DNA of 64,000 nucleotides, taken from Streptantibioticus ferralitis (GTDB taxonomy: Bacteria > Actinomycetota > Actinomycetes > Streptomycetales > Streptomycetaceae). A program made the translations under genes and the position numbers. This document shows, piece by piece, positions 55,175 through 63,287 of the stretch; position 1 is the first letter of the stretch; each line of letters begins with the position of its first letter. Below the pieces are notes generated by a model that did not search any database, was not told the DNA's origin, and saw nothing but the letters and a program-made list of their open reading frames with translations. Location of the stretch: the NCBI RefSeq assembly GCF_029223525.1, contig NZ_JARHTQ010000006.1, positions 248,001 to 312,000 of the forward strand. The letters run 5' to 3'.

Positions 55175-55615
55175 TCAGCCCGACAGCAGAACGCCGGGCA
55201 CCGCGTGGGCGGTGACGGTCCCACTGGTCGACAGGACGGCTGGGCGGAGCACGTCCACACACCACTGGCGGAAGCTGGTCGCGGTGCGCTCGGCAACGGG
55301 CGAACCGCCGTCGTAGATGCCGTCGTTCTGTGCCGTCGTCATATCGACAAGGCCCTGCGCAGATCCTTCGGTCGCTCCGCGCGCCAGCGCCATCGCCTTG
55401 CAGTCCGCGACGCTGATCTGCCGGAAGCGGACCGGCCGGGCCAGCACATCGGACATGACCTGTGCCATGTCGTCGGGGGAAAGATCATCGGGGCCGATCA
55501 CCGGCGTACTGTCCTGCCCGCTCCAGGACGCGTCGGGCAGCAGCGTGGCCGCCGCCGCGGCAATGTCGCGGGTGGCGACCGTCCGCAACGGACGATCACC
55601 GGAATTCGCCAGGAC
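55175..55615 (-). pseudogene. Remnant: C-terminal part of an NmrA-like NAD(P)-binding protein
   Basis: The frame reads RPLRTVATRDIAAAAATLLPDASWSGQDSTPVIGPDDLSPDDMAQVMSDVLARPVRFRQISV and onward to a stop at 55175, the C-terminal half of NmrA/TMR reductases. The Rossmann half with GxxGxxG is gone. The broken end abuts a LysR remnant on the opposite strand, as if one deletion removed the divergent promoter and both 5' halves. Confidence 0.75.
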
Positions 55616-55639
55616 AGCGTGGCACATACCACCGGTTCG

Positions 55640-55872
55640 TCGGCGCAGCCGGCCAGCACCGGGCAAGCGACCTGCTCCAACTGCTCAAGCTCGTCGAACT
55701 CGGCGAGCTGATCACCCTCCTACCGGAATCCGTCGTCAACCGGTACCCGCGCCCTGGTGTCGTCTTCCGCGATGTCGTGGACGCACCGCCCGCGATATTG
55801 GTGATCGCGTGGCCGCAAACGTCCCGGTCGAGCGCCACCGCCGCGCTCGTCCGTGCCGCCAGTGCCGAGTGA
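55640..55872 (+). pseudogene. Remnant: C-terminal part of a LysR-type regulator
   Basis: The frame ending at TGA 55870-55872 reads LVELGELITLLPESVVNRYPRPGVVFRDVVDAPPAILVIAWPQTSRSSATAALVRAASAE, the last strand-helix elements of the LysR effector domain. No helix-turn-helix remains. It is divergent from the NmrA remnant. Confidence 0.7.
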
Positions 55873-55997
55873 TGATCAGCCGCCTCCCCTACACGGAACT
55901 ACACCGCGCGATATACGCCCACCCCACGTCAGCCGAAGGGCTCACCTTCCTGCTGAGACAGCCACCTGCACCTGCCCGGCGGGCCACCGGCCAGTAG
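55867..55997 (+). pseudogene. Remnant: C-terminus of a pyridine nucleotide-disulfide oxidoreductase
   Basis: MISRLPYTELHRAIYAHPTSAEGLTFLL followed by a basic tail and TAG matches the end of the dimerisation domain of mercuric reductase-like flavoproteins. It starts at the LysR stop, and the rest of the enzyme (FAD and NAD domains) is missing. Confidence 0.6.
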
Positions 55998-56005
55998 CCC
56001 CCAAA

Positions 56006-56039
56006 GGCGCCTGACGGGCGAAAGCCCAGGTCAGGCGCC
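56006..56039. terminator. Bidirectional Rho-independent terminator
   Basis: GGCGCCTGACgggc (56006-56019) and gccc-ag-GTCAGGCGCC (56024-56039) form a 14-bp stem with a GAAA loop, followed by TTTT on the plus strand and preceded by AAA (TTT on the minus strand). It starts 13 bp after the micropeptide stop and would end that transcript; it can also end the plus-strand remnants. Confidence 0.85.
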
Positions 56040-56051
56040 CTTTTCAGGCGC

Positions 56052-56117
56052 TCAGAACAGCCCGAGCCCCTGCGGGGCGTAGCTCACCAGCGGGGTCTTG
56101 GTCTCATGGTGGTACAT
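56052..56117 (-). CDS. 21-aa micropeptide, core TPLVSYAPQGLGLF
   Basis: ATG 56117 is preceded by AGAAGGGG at 7-nt spacing; the frame has 21 codons and ends 13 bp before a strong terminator, so this is a complete single-gene unit rather than a shadow. N-terminus MYHHETK. Compared with the peptide at 45839, the length is identical and the core differs only at Tyr/Cys, Leu/Pro and the residue before it. The gene lies between old gene remnants and the polyketide cluster; no modifying enzyme is adjacent. Function unknown. Confidence 0.65.
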   Translation of the reverse strand: MYHHETKTPLVSYAPQGLGLF

Positions 56118-56510
56118 GAAGTCATCCCCTTCTGACCAGCGGCGACGGGTGGAATCGATCGTTGCGATAGCGAGTTGGTCCGTGCCTTGCCCGGATCTTG
56201 GTCGTGGAGAAGCGGTGGGCCAGTCGGTCAGCTGACACAGGCCCCGTTGCCAGCAAGTCGGCCGGCGCAACAGTGTTACGGGTTGGCGGCCTGGGGTGCC
56301 AGCCCTTGCCCAGGCATACGGGGCACCGAACAGGTCAGCTTCAGCAGATGTCGTCCCGATGGCGCGTCATGCGGGGTGTGGCGATCCTGCGGACCTGCTT
56401 GCCGGACAATCTGGTAACGGCCGGCGGGCCGCCGGTGCGGTGGCTCCACGACGGCGGCGATGTTGTAGATGACCTTGGTTGCGCGCCTCTGCTCCGTGGT
56501 TCGCCCAAGC
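56118..56510. other. 393-bp spacer, no gene
   Basis: It lies upstream of the micropeptide and downstream of the rmlD-type gene. No hairpin with T-run, repeat or RBS-supported ORF was found. The micropeptide promoter must be near 56130-56200; no clean -35/-10 pair stands out. Confidence 0.4.
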
Positions 56511-57404
56511 TCACTGGCGCCGCGGGGTGAGGGCCGCGAAGGTCGGGAGGCGAAGGGCCTGGGCAAGCGCGTGGCGCCAGTCGCCGAGGGGGTCGAGCCC
56601 GGCGGCACCCCATCGGTCGTGGCCGAGCACGCTGTAGGCGGGGCGCCGAGCAGTACGGGGAAAGGCTGAGGAGTTCGTCGGCCTGATGCGGTCCGGGTCA
56701 AAGCCGCTCAGTCTGTAAACCGCCCGAGCCAGGCCGAGCCAGGTGGTGCTTCCGCTCGCGGTGCCGTGGTAGACGCCGGCCGGGGCACGCCCGGCGAGGG
56801 CGGCCTGTCCGAGCTCCGCCAGTTTCTGAGCCAGGGCGTACGACCAAGTGGGTTGGCCGTGCTGGTCGTCGACCACATCCAGGGTGTCGCGACGGGCAGC
56901 GAGCTTGAGCATGGTGGCAACGAAGTTCGGCCCGTGCTCGCCGTACAGCCAGGCGGTGCGGATGGTGTAGCCGTTCTTGGGGAGCAGTTCGGCGACGGCC
57001 CGCTCGCCGATCAGCTTGGAACGCCCGTACGCGTTGACCGGGCCGGTGGGCGCGGACTCGGCGTACGGCTCGGTGGCGTCTCCGGGGAGTACGTAGTCGG
57101 TGGAGACGTGCAGCAGACGGGAGCCAACCCCCGCACAGGCGGCGGCGAGGTGGCGGACGCCGGTGCCGTTGACGGCGGTGGCTGCTTCCTCGGCCGCCTC
57201 GGCGCCGTCCACGTCGGTCCAGGCCGCGCAGTTGACGACCACGTCGTGACCACGGACCGACTTGAGGACGGCGTCCGGGTCGACGATGTCGAGATCGGCC
57301 CGGGTGAGTGCCGTGACCTTCTCGCCACAGTGGGCCAGGACCGAGCACAGGTCCTGGCCGAGCATCCCGCCCGCGCCCGTTACCAGCCAGCGTGTGTCGC
57401 TCAT
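56511..57404 (-). CDS. rmlD: dTDP-4-dehydrorhamnose reductase-like (RmlD) enzyme
   Basis: 297 aa from ATG 57404. SDR-fold reductase: VTGAGGMLGQDL (NADPH loop), VVNCAAWTDVDGAE, HVSTDYVLPG and the YGRSK catalytic Tyr-Lys pair; GQPTWSYALAQKL is the RmlD substrate loop. In antibiotic clusters such enzymes make dTDP-L-rhamnose or reduce the 4-keto group of other deoxysugars. The -10-like CAGGGT sits just 7 bp from the ATG, implying a leaderless mRNA from the SARP-box promoter. Confidence 0.9.
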   Translation of the reverse strand: MSDTRWLVTGAGGMLGQDLCSVLAHCGEKVTALTRADLDIVDPDAVLKSVRGHDVVVNCAAWTDVDGAEAAEEAATAVNGTGVRHLAAACAGVGSRLLHVSTDYVLPGDATEPYAESAPTGPVNAYGRSKLIGERAVAELLPKNGYTIRTAWLYGEHGPNFVATMLKLAARRDTLDVVDDQHGQPTWSYALAQKLAELGQAALAGRAPAGVYHGTASGSTTWLGLARAVYRLSGFDPDRIRPTNSSAFPRTARRPAYSVLGHDRWGAAGLDPLGDWRHALAQALRLPTFAALTPRRQ

Positions 57405-57424
57405 GGGCCAACCCTGCGGTGCCC

Positions 57425-57442
57425 GGCTTGAGCCCAGCTCGA
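57425..57442 (-). promoter_or_regulatory. SARP-type box, TCGAGCT-GGGC-TCAAGCC, facing rmlD
   Basis: On the minus strand TCGAG (57442-57438) and TCAAG (57431-57427) are 11 bp apart, as in heptamer repeats bound by SARP regulators. An imperfect -10, CAGGGT, follows exactly 8 bp after the second heptamer (57416-57411), the geometry known for SARP promoters. Confidence 0.7.
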
Positions 57443-57474
57443 CCCCCGCCGGACGCGGGGCCGGGAACGCAGAT

Positions 57475-57492
57475 TCGAGCGGGATTCAAGTA
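57475..57492 (+). promoter_or_regulatory. SARP-type box, TCGAGCG-GGAT-TCAAGTA, facing flavin reductase
   Basis: TCGAG at 57475 and TCAAG at 57486 repeat with 11-bp period in the divergent spacer. The -10 at the ideal distance (57501-57506) is poor (GACGCC), so the exact start is unclear. Confidence 0.65.
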
Positions 57493-57559
57493 ATGCGTGA
57501 GACGCCGTTGAAACGGTATCGGCGAAGGCTTTTTCTGTGGGGAGGTGAACCAGAATTCG

Positions 57560-58069
57560 ATGACGATCACCAAGCCCGTCGGGGGCGAATCGGCAACCCT
57601 GCGCGACTGTCTGGCGCGCTGGCCCAGTGGCGTCGCCGTAGTGACCACCGTGGACCAGGACGGAGCCAGACGGGGATTCACTGCGACGGCCTTCTCGTCC
57701 CTTTCGGCGAGACCGCCCCTGGTGCTGGTCTGCCTCGACCGGAGCGCTGACTGCCACCCCGCCTTCGACGGCGCCGAGGCGATGGCAGTTCACTTGCTCC
57801 GGGACGACCAGGCACAGCTGGCGACGCGATTCGCTACCAAGGCCGCGGACAAGTACGAGGACTTGTCGTCCACTCCTGGGCTGAGCCGCGTGCCGCTCTT
57901 GGACGACGTACTCGCGCGCCTCGAATGCGAGTTGGTCAACCGGTTCGACGGCGGCGACCACGTGATCCTGGTGGGACTGGTCCGACGCTCCGAAGTGTTC
58001 CCCGGCGAGCCGCTGGTCTACTGCGGTCGCCTCTTTCGCTCCCTGCCTCCCGAAGAAAGTTCAGTGTGA
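57560..58069 (+). CDS. Flavin reductase, partner of an FMN monooxygenase
   Basis: 169 aa from ATG 57560; a full GGAGGTGA lies upstream but 14 bp away, and GTG 57545 is the alternative start. Pattern [51 protein letters not shown] and [31 protein letters not shown] fits the ActVB/HpaC-type NAD(P)H:FMN reductases that supply reduced flavin to two-component oxygenases in aromatic polyketide pathways. The monooxygenase itself should lie outside the window. Confidence 0.9.
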   Translation: MTITKPVGGESATLRDCLARWPSGVAVVTTVDQDGARRGFTATAFSSLSARPPLVLVCLDRSADCHPAFDGAEAMAVHLLRDDQAQLATRFATKAADKYEDLSSTPGLSRVPLLDDVLARLECELVNRFDGGDHVILVGLVRRSEVFPGEPLVYCGRLFRSLPPEESSV

Positions 58070-58098
58070 GCTACGGGATTTCAATCCGAGGAGCAGCG

Positions 58099-58116
58099 TC
58101 GAGTTGTCCTCAAGCG
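58099..58116 (+). promoter_or_regulatory. SARP-type box, TCGAGTT-GTCC-TCAAGCG, facing KS-alpha
   Basis: TCGAG at 58099 and TCAAG at 58110 are 11 bp apart. Exactly 8 bp after the second heptamer comes GAGCAT (58125-58130), a weak -10 of the TAnnnT type. KS-alpha starts 45 bp after the box. Confidence 0.72.
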
Positions 58117-58160
58117 GCAGCCGGGAGCATTCCTCCCAGCTTCGAGGAAGGAATTGTCAT

Positions 58161-59426
58161 ATGTCCAGTCGCATCGTGATCACTGGAATCGGGGTGCGCG
58201 CACCGGGGGCATCCGGAACCAAAGAGTTCTGGGACCTGCTGAGTTCGGGCCGCACCGCGACCCGCCGTATCAGTTTCTTCGATCCCTCGCCCTACCGCTC
58301 TCAGGTGGCCGGGGAATGCGACTTCGATCCCGAGTCCGAAGGGCTGAGTGCGAGGGAGATCCGGCGCATGGACCGGGCCACGCAGTTCGCCGTCGCGTGC
58401 GCCGACGACGCGATCGTGGACAGCGGTCTGGAGGTGAACCGCCTCGACCCGCATCGGGTCGGCGTGAGCCTGGGAAGTGCGGTGGCCGCCTCCACCAGCC
58501 TGGATGTCGAGTACCAGATCCTGTCCGACGCGGGGCGGCGCTGGACGGTGAGCCCTGAATACCTGTCACCGCACATGTTCGACTACCTCACGCCAGGTGT
58601 GATGCCCGCCGAGTTGGCCTGGCGGATCGGAGCCGAAGGCCCCGTGACGATGGTCTCCAACGGCTGCACCTCCGGGCTCGACGCGGTCGGCAACGCCGTG
58701 CAGGTGATCCGCGATGGTGCGGCCGACATCATGCTGGCCGGAGCAACCGACACCCCGATCACCCCGATCGTCGTCGCCTGCTTCGACGCAATCAAGGCCA
58801 CCACCACGTACAACAACGACCCTGAGCACGCGTCGCGTCCCTTCGACGCGTCCCGCAACGGGTTCGTACTGGCCGAGGGCTCGGCCATGTTCGTGCTGGA
58901 GACGCTTGAGCACGCCACCAACCGGGGCGCGCACATCTACGCCGAGGTGAGCGGCTATGCCACCCGTAGCAACGCGTACCACATGACCGGCCTGAAGAAG
59001 GACGGCCGCGAGATGGCCGAGGCGATAGGCGCCGCACTGGCCGAGGCGAGGAAGAACCCGGAGGATCTCGACTACATCAACGCCCACGGCTCGGGCACCA
59101 AGCAGAACGACTGGCACGAGACGGCCGCCCTGAAGCGCAGCCTCGGACTCCACGCCTACGAAACGCCGGTCAGCTCGATCAAGTCGATGGTCGGTCACTC
59201 GCTGGGCGCCATCGGCTCCGTTGAAATCGCCGCCAGCCTGCTGGCGATCGAGAACAACGTCGTACCCCCGACTGCCAACCTGCACGAGGCCGACCCCGAG
59301 TGCGACCTCGACTACGTACCGGTCACGGCCCGTGAACGCCGGGTGGACACCGTGCTGAGTGTGGGCAGCGGCTTCGGTGGATTCCAAAGCGCAATCGTGC
59401 TGAACCGGCCAGGAGGAACACGATGA
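58161..59426 (+). CDS. Type II PKS ketosynthase, KS-alpha
   Basis: 421 aa from ATG 58161 with GAAGGA upstream. Catalytic residues of the condensing enzyme: Cys169 in [10 protein letters not shown], His309 in NAHGSGTK, Lys341 and His346 in SIKSMVGHS. It elongates malonyl units on the ACP together with KS-beta. N-terminal sequence [26 protein letters not shown] is typical of aromatic polyketide synthases. Translation is coupled to KS-beta by ATGA. Confidence 0.97.
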   Translation: MSSRIVITGIGVRAPGASGTKEFWDLLSSGRTATRRISFFDPSPYRSQVAGECDFDPESEGLSAREIRRMDRATQFAVACADDAIVDSGLEVNRLDPHRVGVSLGSAVAASTSLDVEYQILSDAGRRWTVSPEYLSPHMFDYLTPGVMPAELAWRIGAEGPVTMVSNGCTSGLDAVGNAVQVIRDGAADIMLAGATDTPITPIVVACFDAIKATTTYNNDPEHASRPFDASRNGFVLAEGSAMFVLETLEHATNRGAHIYAEVSGYATRSNAYHMTGLKKDGREMAEAIGAALAEARKNPEDLDYINAHGSGTKQNDWHETAALKRSLGLHAYETPVSSIKSMVGHSLGAIGSVEIAASLLAIENNVVPPTANLHEADPECDLDYVPVTARERRVDTVLSVGSGFGGFQSAIVLNRPGGTR

Positions 59427-60628
59427 CAACCGCTGTGGTGACAGGGCTCGGTGTGGTGGCCCCCAACGGGCTGGGCACCGAGGATTTCTGGAAAGCCACC
59501 TTGGACGGGCGCGACGGAATCGGACAGATCACCCGGTTTGACCCCGCTCCGTATGCCGCCAAGCGAGCCGGAGAGGTGCTGGACTTCGACTCCAGTGAGC
59601 ACATCTCCGTGCGGTTGCTTCCGCAGACCGACATCTCCACCCGGTTTGCCCTGGCCGCCGCCGACTGGGCGCTCGTGGACGCCGAGGTGAAGCCGTCGGC
59701 GCACATCGACTACGACATGTCAGTGGTGACCTCAAACGCCTTCGGCGGCTTCGAGTTCACCCACCGGGAGCTCAGGAAACTGTGGTCCAAGGGGCCGGAG
59801 CACGTGAGTGTCTACGAGTCGTTCGCCTGGTTCTACGCGGTCAACACCGGGCAGATCTCCATCCGGCATGGAATGCGCGGGCCCAGCAAGGCGCTTGTAG
59901 CCGAACAGGCGGGCGGCCTGGACGCGATCGGCCACGCCCGGCGCACCATCCGTCAAGGCGTCGGTCTGGTCGTCACCGGCGGCGTGGACTCCGCCCTCGA
60001 CCCGTGGGGTTGGGCCGCCCAGCTTTCCGGCGGCCGGGTAAGTGCGACCGCCTACCAGCCGTTCGATGTGAACGCCAGCGGCTACATCCCAGGCGAGGGC
60101 GGCGCGATCCTCGTCGTCGAGGAGTTGGCGGCGGCTCGCCGCCGCGGAACCGGACAGGTTTACGGCGCGATCACCGGGTATGCCTCCACCTTCGACCCGG
60201 CCCCTGGTTCCTCGCGCCCGCCGGCGCTGCGCCGGGCCATCGAACTGGCGCTGGCAGATGCCGGATTGACCCCCACGCAGGTGGACGTGGTCTTCGCCGA
60301 CGCGGCCGGTGACAGCGCGCTCGACCTGCAGGAGGCCGAGGCGCTCTCGGCCGTCTTCGGACCGTCCGGCGTCCCGGTGACCGCGCCCAAGGCGCTCACG
60401 GGCCGCCTCTACTCCGGCGGCGGGCCACTGGACGTGGTCGCCGCTCTGCTGTCCATCCGAGACAGCGTGATCCCCGCCACAGCCAACGTCGACGAGGTCC
60501 CCGCCGACTACCGGATCGACCTGGTCCGCGGTGAGCCGCGCTACCAGACCGTGTCGCACGCCCTCGTGCTGGCCCGGGGCAAGTGGGGATTCAACGCGGC
60601 GATCGTCATCAGCGCCCTGGGCGACTGA
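59423..60628 (+). CDS. Type II PKS chain-length factor, KS-beta
   Basis: 401 aa. It keeps the thiolase fold of KS-alpha but replaces the active Cys by Gln162 ([13 protein letters not shown]), the hallmark of chain-length factors that decarboxylate malonyl-ACP and set length. It overlaps KS-alpha by 4 bp (ATGA) as an obligate heterodimer partner. The gatekeeper residues cannot be assigned to a chain length by eye. Confidence 0.96.
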   Translation: MTTAVVTGLGVVAPNGLGTEDFWKATLDGRDGIGQITRFDPAPYAAKRAGEVLDFDSSEHISVRLLPQTDISTRFALAAADWALVDAEVKPSAHIDYDMSVVTSNAFGGFEFTHRELRKLWSKGPEHVSVYESFAWFYAVNTGQISIRHGMRGPSKALVAEQAGGLDAIGHARRTIRQGVGLVVTGGVDSALDPWGWAAQLSGGRVSATAYQPFDVNASGYIPGEGGAILVVEELAAARRRGTGQVYGAITGYASTFDPAPGSSRPPALRRAIELALADAGLTPTQVDVVFADAAGDSALDLQEAEALSAVFGPSGVPVTAPKALTGRLYSGGGPLDVVAALLSIRDSVIPATANVDEVPADYRIDLVRGEPRYQTVSHALVLARGKWGFNAAIVISALGD

Positions 60629-60669
60629 ACGACGTGTCACAACTACGACTCGGGATTGAGGAATCACTG

Positions 60670-60930
60670 ATGCGCAAGGCAATCACGACCGACGACCTCC
60701 GCCACATCCTCGCCAGGTGCGTGGGAATCGAGGAGGACGGTGAGCTGGAGGGGGAGATCCTCGACCAGACCTTCGAGGCCCTCGGCTACGACTCGCTGGC
60801 CCTGATGGAGACGGCCGCCGTGCTCCAGCGGGAGTTCGGCGTCGTGATCCCAGATGACGAGCTCTTCAACACCGACACTCCGCGGGCACTGCTCGACCGG
60901 GCCAACCGCGCTGTTGCCAACGCGGGTTGA
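60670..60930 (+). CDS. Acyl carrier protein
   Basis: 86 aa from ATG 60670. Ser42 in LGYDSLALMETA is the phosphopantetheine site; the preceding Asp and following Leu are right for an ACP of type II PKS. It starts 41 bp after the KS-beta stop with GAGGAAT upstream. Convergent with the SARP gene, 94 bp away. Confidence 0.95.
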   Translation: MRKAITTDDLRHILARCVGIEEDGELEGEILDQTFEALGYDSLALMETAAVLQREFGVVIPDDELFNTDTPRALLDRANRAVANAG

Positions 60931-61024
60931 GTGTTCCACCGCACGCGCGGCCGAAGCCGACAGACACCTTTCCGCGTCACGGGGCGTCCGTCGGCCTCGG
61001 CCGTACCAGCGGTCAGCCCACGGG

Positions 61025-61930
61025 TCACCATCCCCCGGAGGTGTGCGGGGCGCTCAGCAGGAAGTCGAGGCTGCCTGATGAGAGGTCGGCGGCGTTCTCC
61101 AGCAGCTCCTGGTGCAGTTTCTGCAGACGGCGCGAGGGCTCGACGCCCAACTCCCGGATCAGACTGGCGCGGAGGTCCCGGAAGACGGTCAGTGCCCTCC
61201 AAACCGCGCCCGAGCGCTGCAGGGCGATCATGAGCATGGCGCAGAAGTTCTCGTGGATCGGGTTCTGGGCGACCAGCATCTGCAGTTCGGGAATGAGAAT
61301 GGAGTGCTTGCCGAGGAGTAGGTCAGCGACGATGCGTCGTTCGTGCACCCGCATCCGGCTCTCCTCCAGGCCGATGGACTCCATGTGGAGTATCCGTCCG
61401 ATCGGTACGTCCACCAGCGCCGGACCGCGCCACAGGGCCAACGCCCGGGTGAGCAGGAGCGAGGCTGTGGCGGCATCGCCCGCCGCCAGCGCGGCGTCAC
61501 CCTCGGTCGACAGTCGCTCGAACTCACGCAGATCCGTGGAGCTCGGATCTGCCATCAGCTGGTACCCGTTGAAGTGGGTGACGATTAAGTCCTTGGCGTC
61601 CCAGCCGGAAGCCGCGTGCAGGGACAATGTGATCAGCCGTCGCAGCTGCAGGATGTAGGTCTGCAGCGTGCAGGCGCTGCTGCGCGGGATATCGTTTCCC
61701 CAGACCTCGTCGACCAAGGTCGATACCGGGATGACCCGGCCGCAGCGAAGAGCGAGCAGAGCGAGAAGCTGCCTCGGCTTTCTCGCAGTGGGTACGATGG
61801 ACTTTCCATTGACACTCACCGTCATCGGCCCGAGCAGACCGATTTCCAACTCTTCGATGCACCGCGGTCTGGTGGATGTGAGTGCCACAGATTTTGCGAG
61901 TGCTACATAGTTCTGGCTAATTGTTCTCAT
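61025..61930 (-). CDS. SARP-family pathway activator with a TTA codon
   Basis: 301 aa from ATG 61930. Winged OmpR-type DNA-binding region (about 27-120: RKPRQLLALLALRCGRVIPVSTLVDEVWG) followed by a bacterial transcriptional activator domain (DLREFERLSTEGDAALAAG...WRGPALVDVP). It fits the small SARPs, such as ActII-ORF4 and RedD, which switch on one cluster. Leu115 is TTA (61588-61586 on the minus strand), so the bldA tRNA may limit its synthesis. Three likely target boxes are listed above. The first ~25 residues precede the conserved part; a later TTG start is possible. Confidence 0.93.
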   Translation of the reverse strand: MRTISQNYVALAKSVALTSTRPRCIEELEIGLLGPMTVSVNGKSIVPTARKPRQLLALLALRCGRVIPVSTLVDEVWGNDIPRSSACTLQTYILQLRRLITLSLHAASGWDAKDLIVTHFNGYQLMADPSSTDLREFERLSTEGDAALAAGDAATASLLLTRALALWRGPALVDVPIGRILHMESIGLEESRMRVHERRIVADLLLGKHSILIPELQMLVAQNPIHENFCAMLMIALQRSGAVWRALTVFRDLRASLIRELGVEPSRRLQKLHQELLENAADLSSGSLDFLLSAPHTSGGW

Positions 61931-62135
61931 TCCCCGTTAACTTTCCAGATCGTGCGCGCATTGCTGTCTGTAGGGCGTACGTATCTGTCCGTTGTTTTTG
62001 ATCATATGCACGCGCAGACGGCATGTCCACCGCCGAAGATCCGGGCACGCTCGATCGTGGATATACCGCTGTTCCAGCGCCCTCGCGGAGGCTGTGCCGG
62101 ACCGCACAGACACGGATGAGGGGAGCCACCCGGTC
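61931..62135. other. Divergent SARP/glycosyltransferase promoter region
   Basis: 205 bp, AT-richer than its flanks, with CGTACGTA and GATATACC words. It has no TCGAG-N6-TCAAG box, so the SARP probably controls itself or the glycosyltransferase by another route, or the glycosyltransferase is read through from elsewhere. Confidence 0.4.
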
Positions 62136-63281
62136 ATGGCATGTACTCTGAGGACGCTCTTCGTAGCTGCGGGAAGCCCGGCCACAGTCTTCGCTCTCGC
62201 CCCACTCGCGACGGCGGCGCGCAACGCCGGCCATGAGGTCTTCGTGGCGGCCACCGAGGACATGATGCCGGTCGTCGTCGGGGCGGGACTGCCCGGGGTG
62301 GCCGCCGCCCCCGGGCGGATGCGCGACTACATGTTCGCAACCCGCGACGGTGTCCCGCTCGACCTGCCCACGGACACCACGACGCGGCTGTACTTCGGCG
62401 GCCGCGGCTTCGGGCGGCTGGCGGCCGACAGTCTGACGTCCCTGCGCGCGCTGAGCCGGAGCTGGCGTCCGGATGTCGTCGTCGGCGGCACGCTTTCCTT
62501 CGCCGCCGGTCTGCTCGCCGCCGAGTTGGGAGTGCCATACGTACGGCACGCATGGGACATGGGCGAGCCGGTCGAGATGGACCGCGGGGCGGAAGCGGAA
62601 CTCTCGCCGGAGCTGGCCTGGCTCGGCTTGGACCGGCTCCCCGAGCCGGAGCTATGGATCCACATCTGCCCGCCGCGCATGCTCGCCCCGGACGCGGCGC
62701 CCGGTGCGATGATGCGCTTCGTGCCCACCGGCCAACAGCGGCAGTTGGAGCCGTGGATGTACACCGCTGCCGTCAAGCCGCGAATCTGCGTCACGGCAGG
62801 CAGCCGGGTCAGCCCCGAGCAGGATCTCGACTTCCTGGAAGGGCTGGTGGGCGAGGTCGGGGAGCTCGACGTGGAACTGGTCATCGCCGCACCGGACGAG
62901 GTCGCAGCGGCTCTGGCCGCGTCACGGCCCCAGGTGCGAGCTGGCTGGCTGCCCCTGGGCACCGTGCTGCGCACCTGCGACGTGCTGGTGCACTCGGGTG
63001 GCGGCCAGACCGCGCTCTCCGCGATGCAGGCGGGCGTCCCGCAGCTGGTGGTGCCGAACATGCCCAAGCTGGTGTCGCATTCGCGTCGGCTCTCCGAGTT
63101 CGGCGCGGCCATCACGCTGCTTCCCGGGCAGGACACCCCCGAAGCCATCGCCGCCGCCTGCAGTCAGCTGCTGTCGACGCCGTCCTACACCGAGCGGTCT
63201 CAGGAGTTGGCCGCCGACATCGCCGCGCTTCCCAAGCCGACCGAAGTCCTCGCCTTGGTGGAGCAGTTGACGGCGGCCTGA
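62136..63281 (+). CDS. GT1-family glycosyltransferase for the polyketide
   Basis: 381 aa from ATG 62136 (GAGGGGAG upstream). The GT-B fold is shown by the N-terminal TLFVAAGSPATVFALAPLATAARNAGHEVFVAA and the NDP-sugar motif VLVHSGGGQTALSAMQAGVPQLVVP near residue 285. Such enzymes add deoxysugars to aromatic aglycones; O- versus C-linkage cannot be judged. It is followed by a convergent NDP-hexose reductase. Confidence 0.93.
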   Translation: MACTLRTLFVAAGSPATVFALAPLATAARNAGHEVFVAATEDMMPVVVGAGLPGVAAAPGRMRDYMFATRDGVPLDLPTDTTTRLYFGGRGFGRLAADSLTSLRALSRSWRPDVVVGGTLSFAAGLLAAELGVPYVRHAWDMGEPVEMDRGAEAELSPELAWLGLDRLPEPELWIHICPPRMLAPDAAPGAMMRFVPTGQQRQLEPWMYTAAVKPRICVTAGSRVSPEQDLDFLEGLVGEVGELDVELVIAAPDEVAAALAASRPQVRAGWLPLGTVLRTCDVLVHSGGGQTALSAMQAGVPQLVVPNMPKLVSHSRRLSEFGAAITLLPGQDTPEAIAAACSQLLSTPSYTERSQELAADIAALPKPTEVLALVEQLTAA

Positions 63282-63287
63282 GCCCCT

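Noticed and set aside
61960-61995. TCTGTA/TCTGTC repeats as a further SARP box
   Set aside because: Their spacing is 17 bp, not 11 or 22, and the words do not match the TCGAG-N6-TCAAG pattern.
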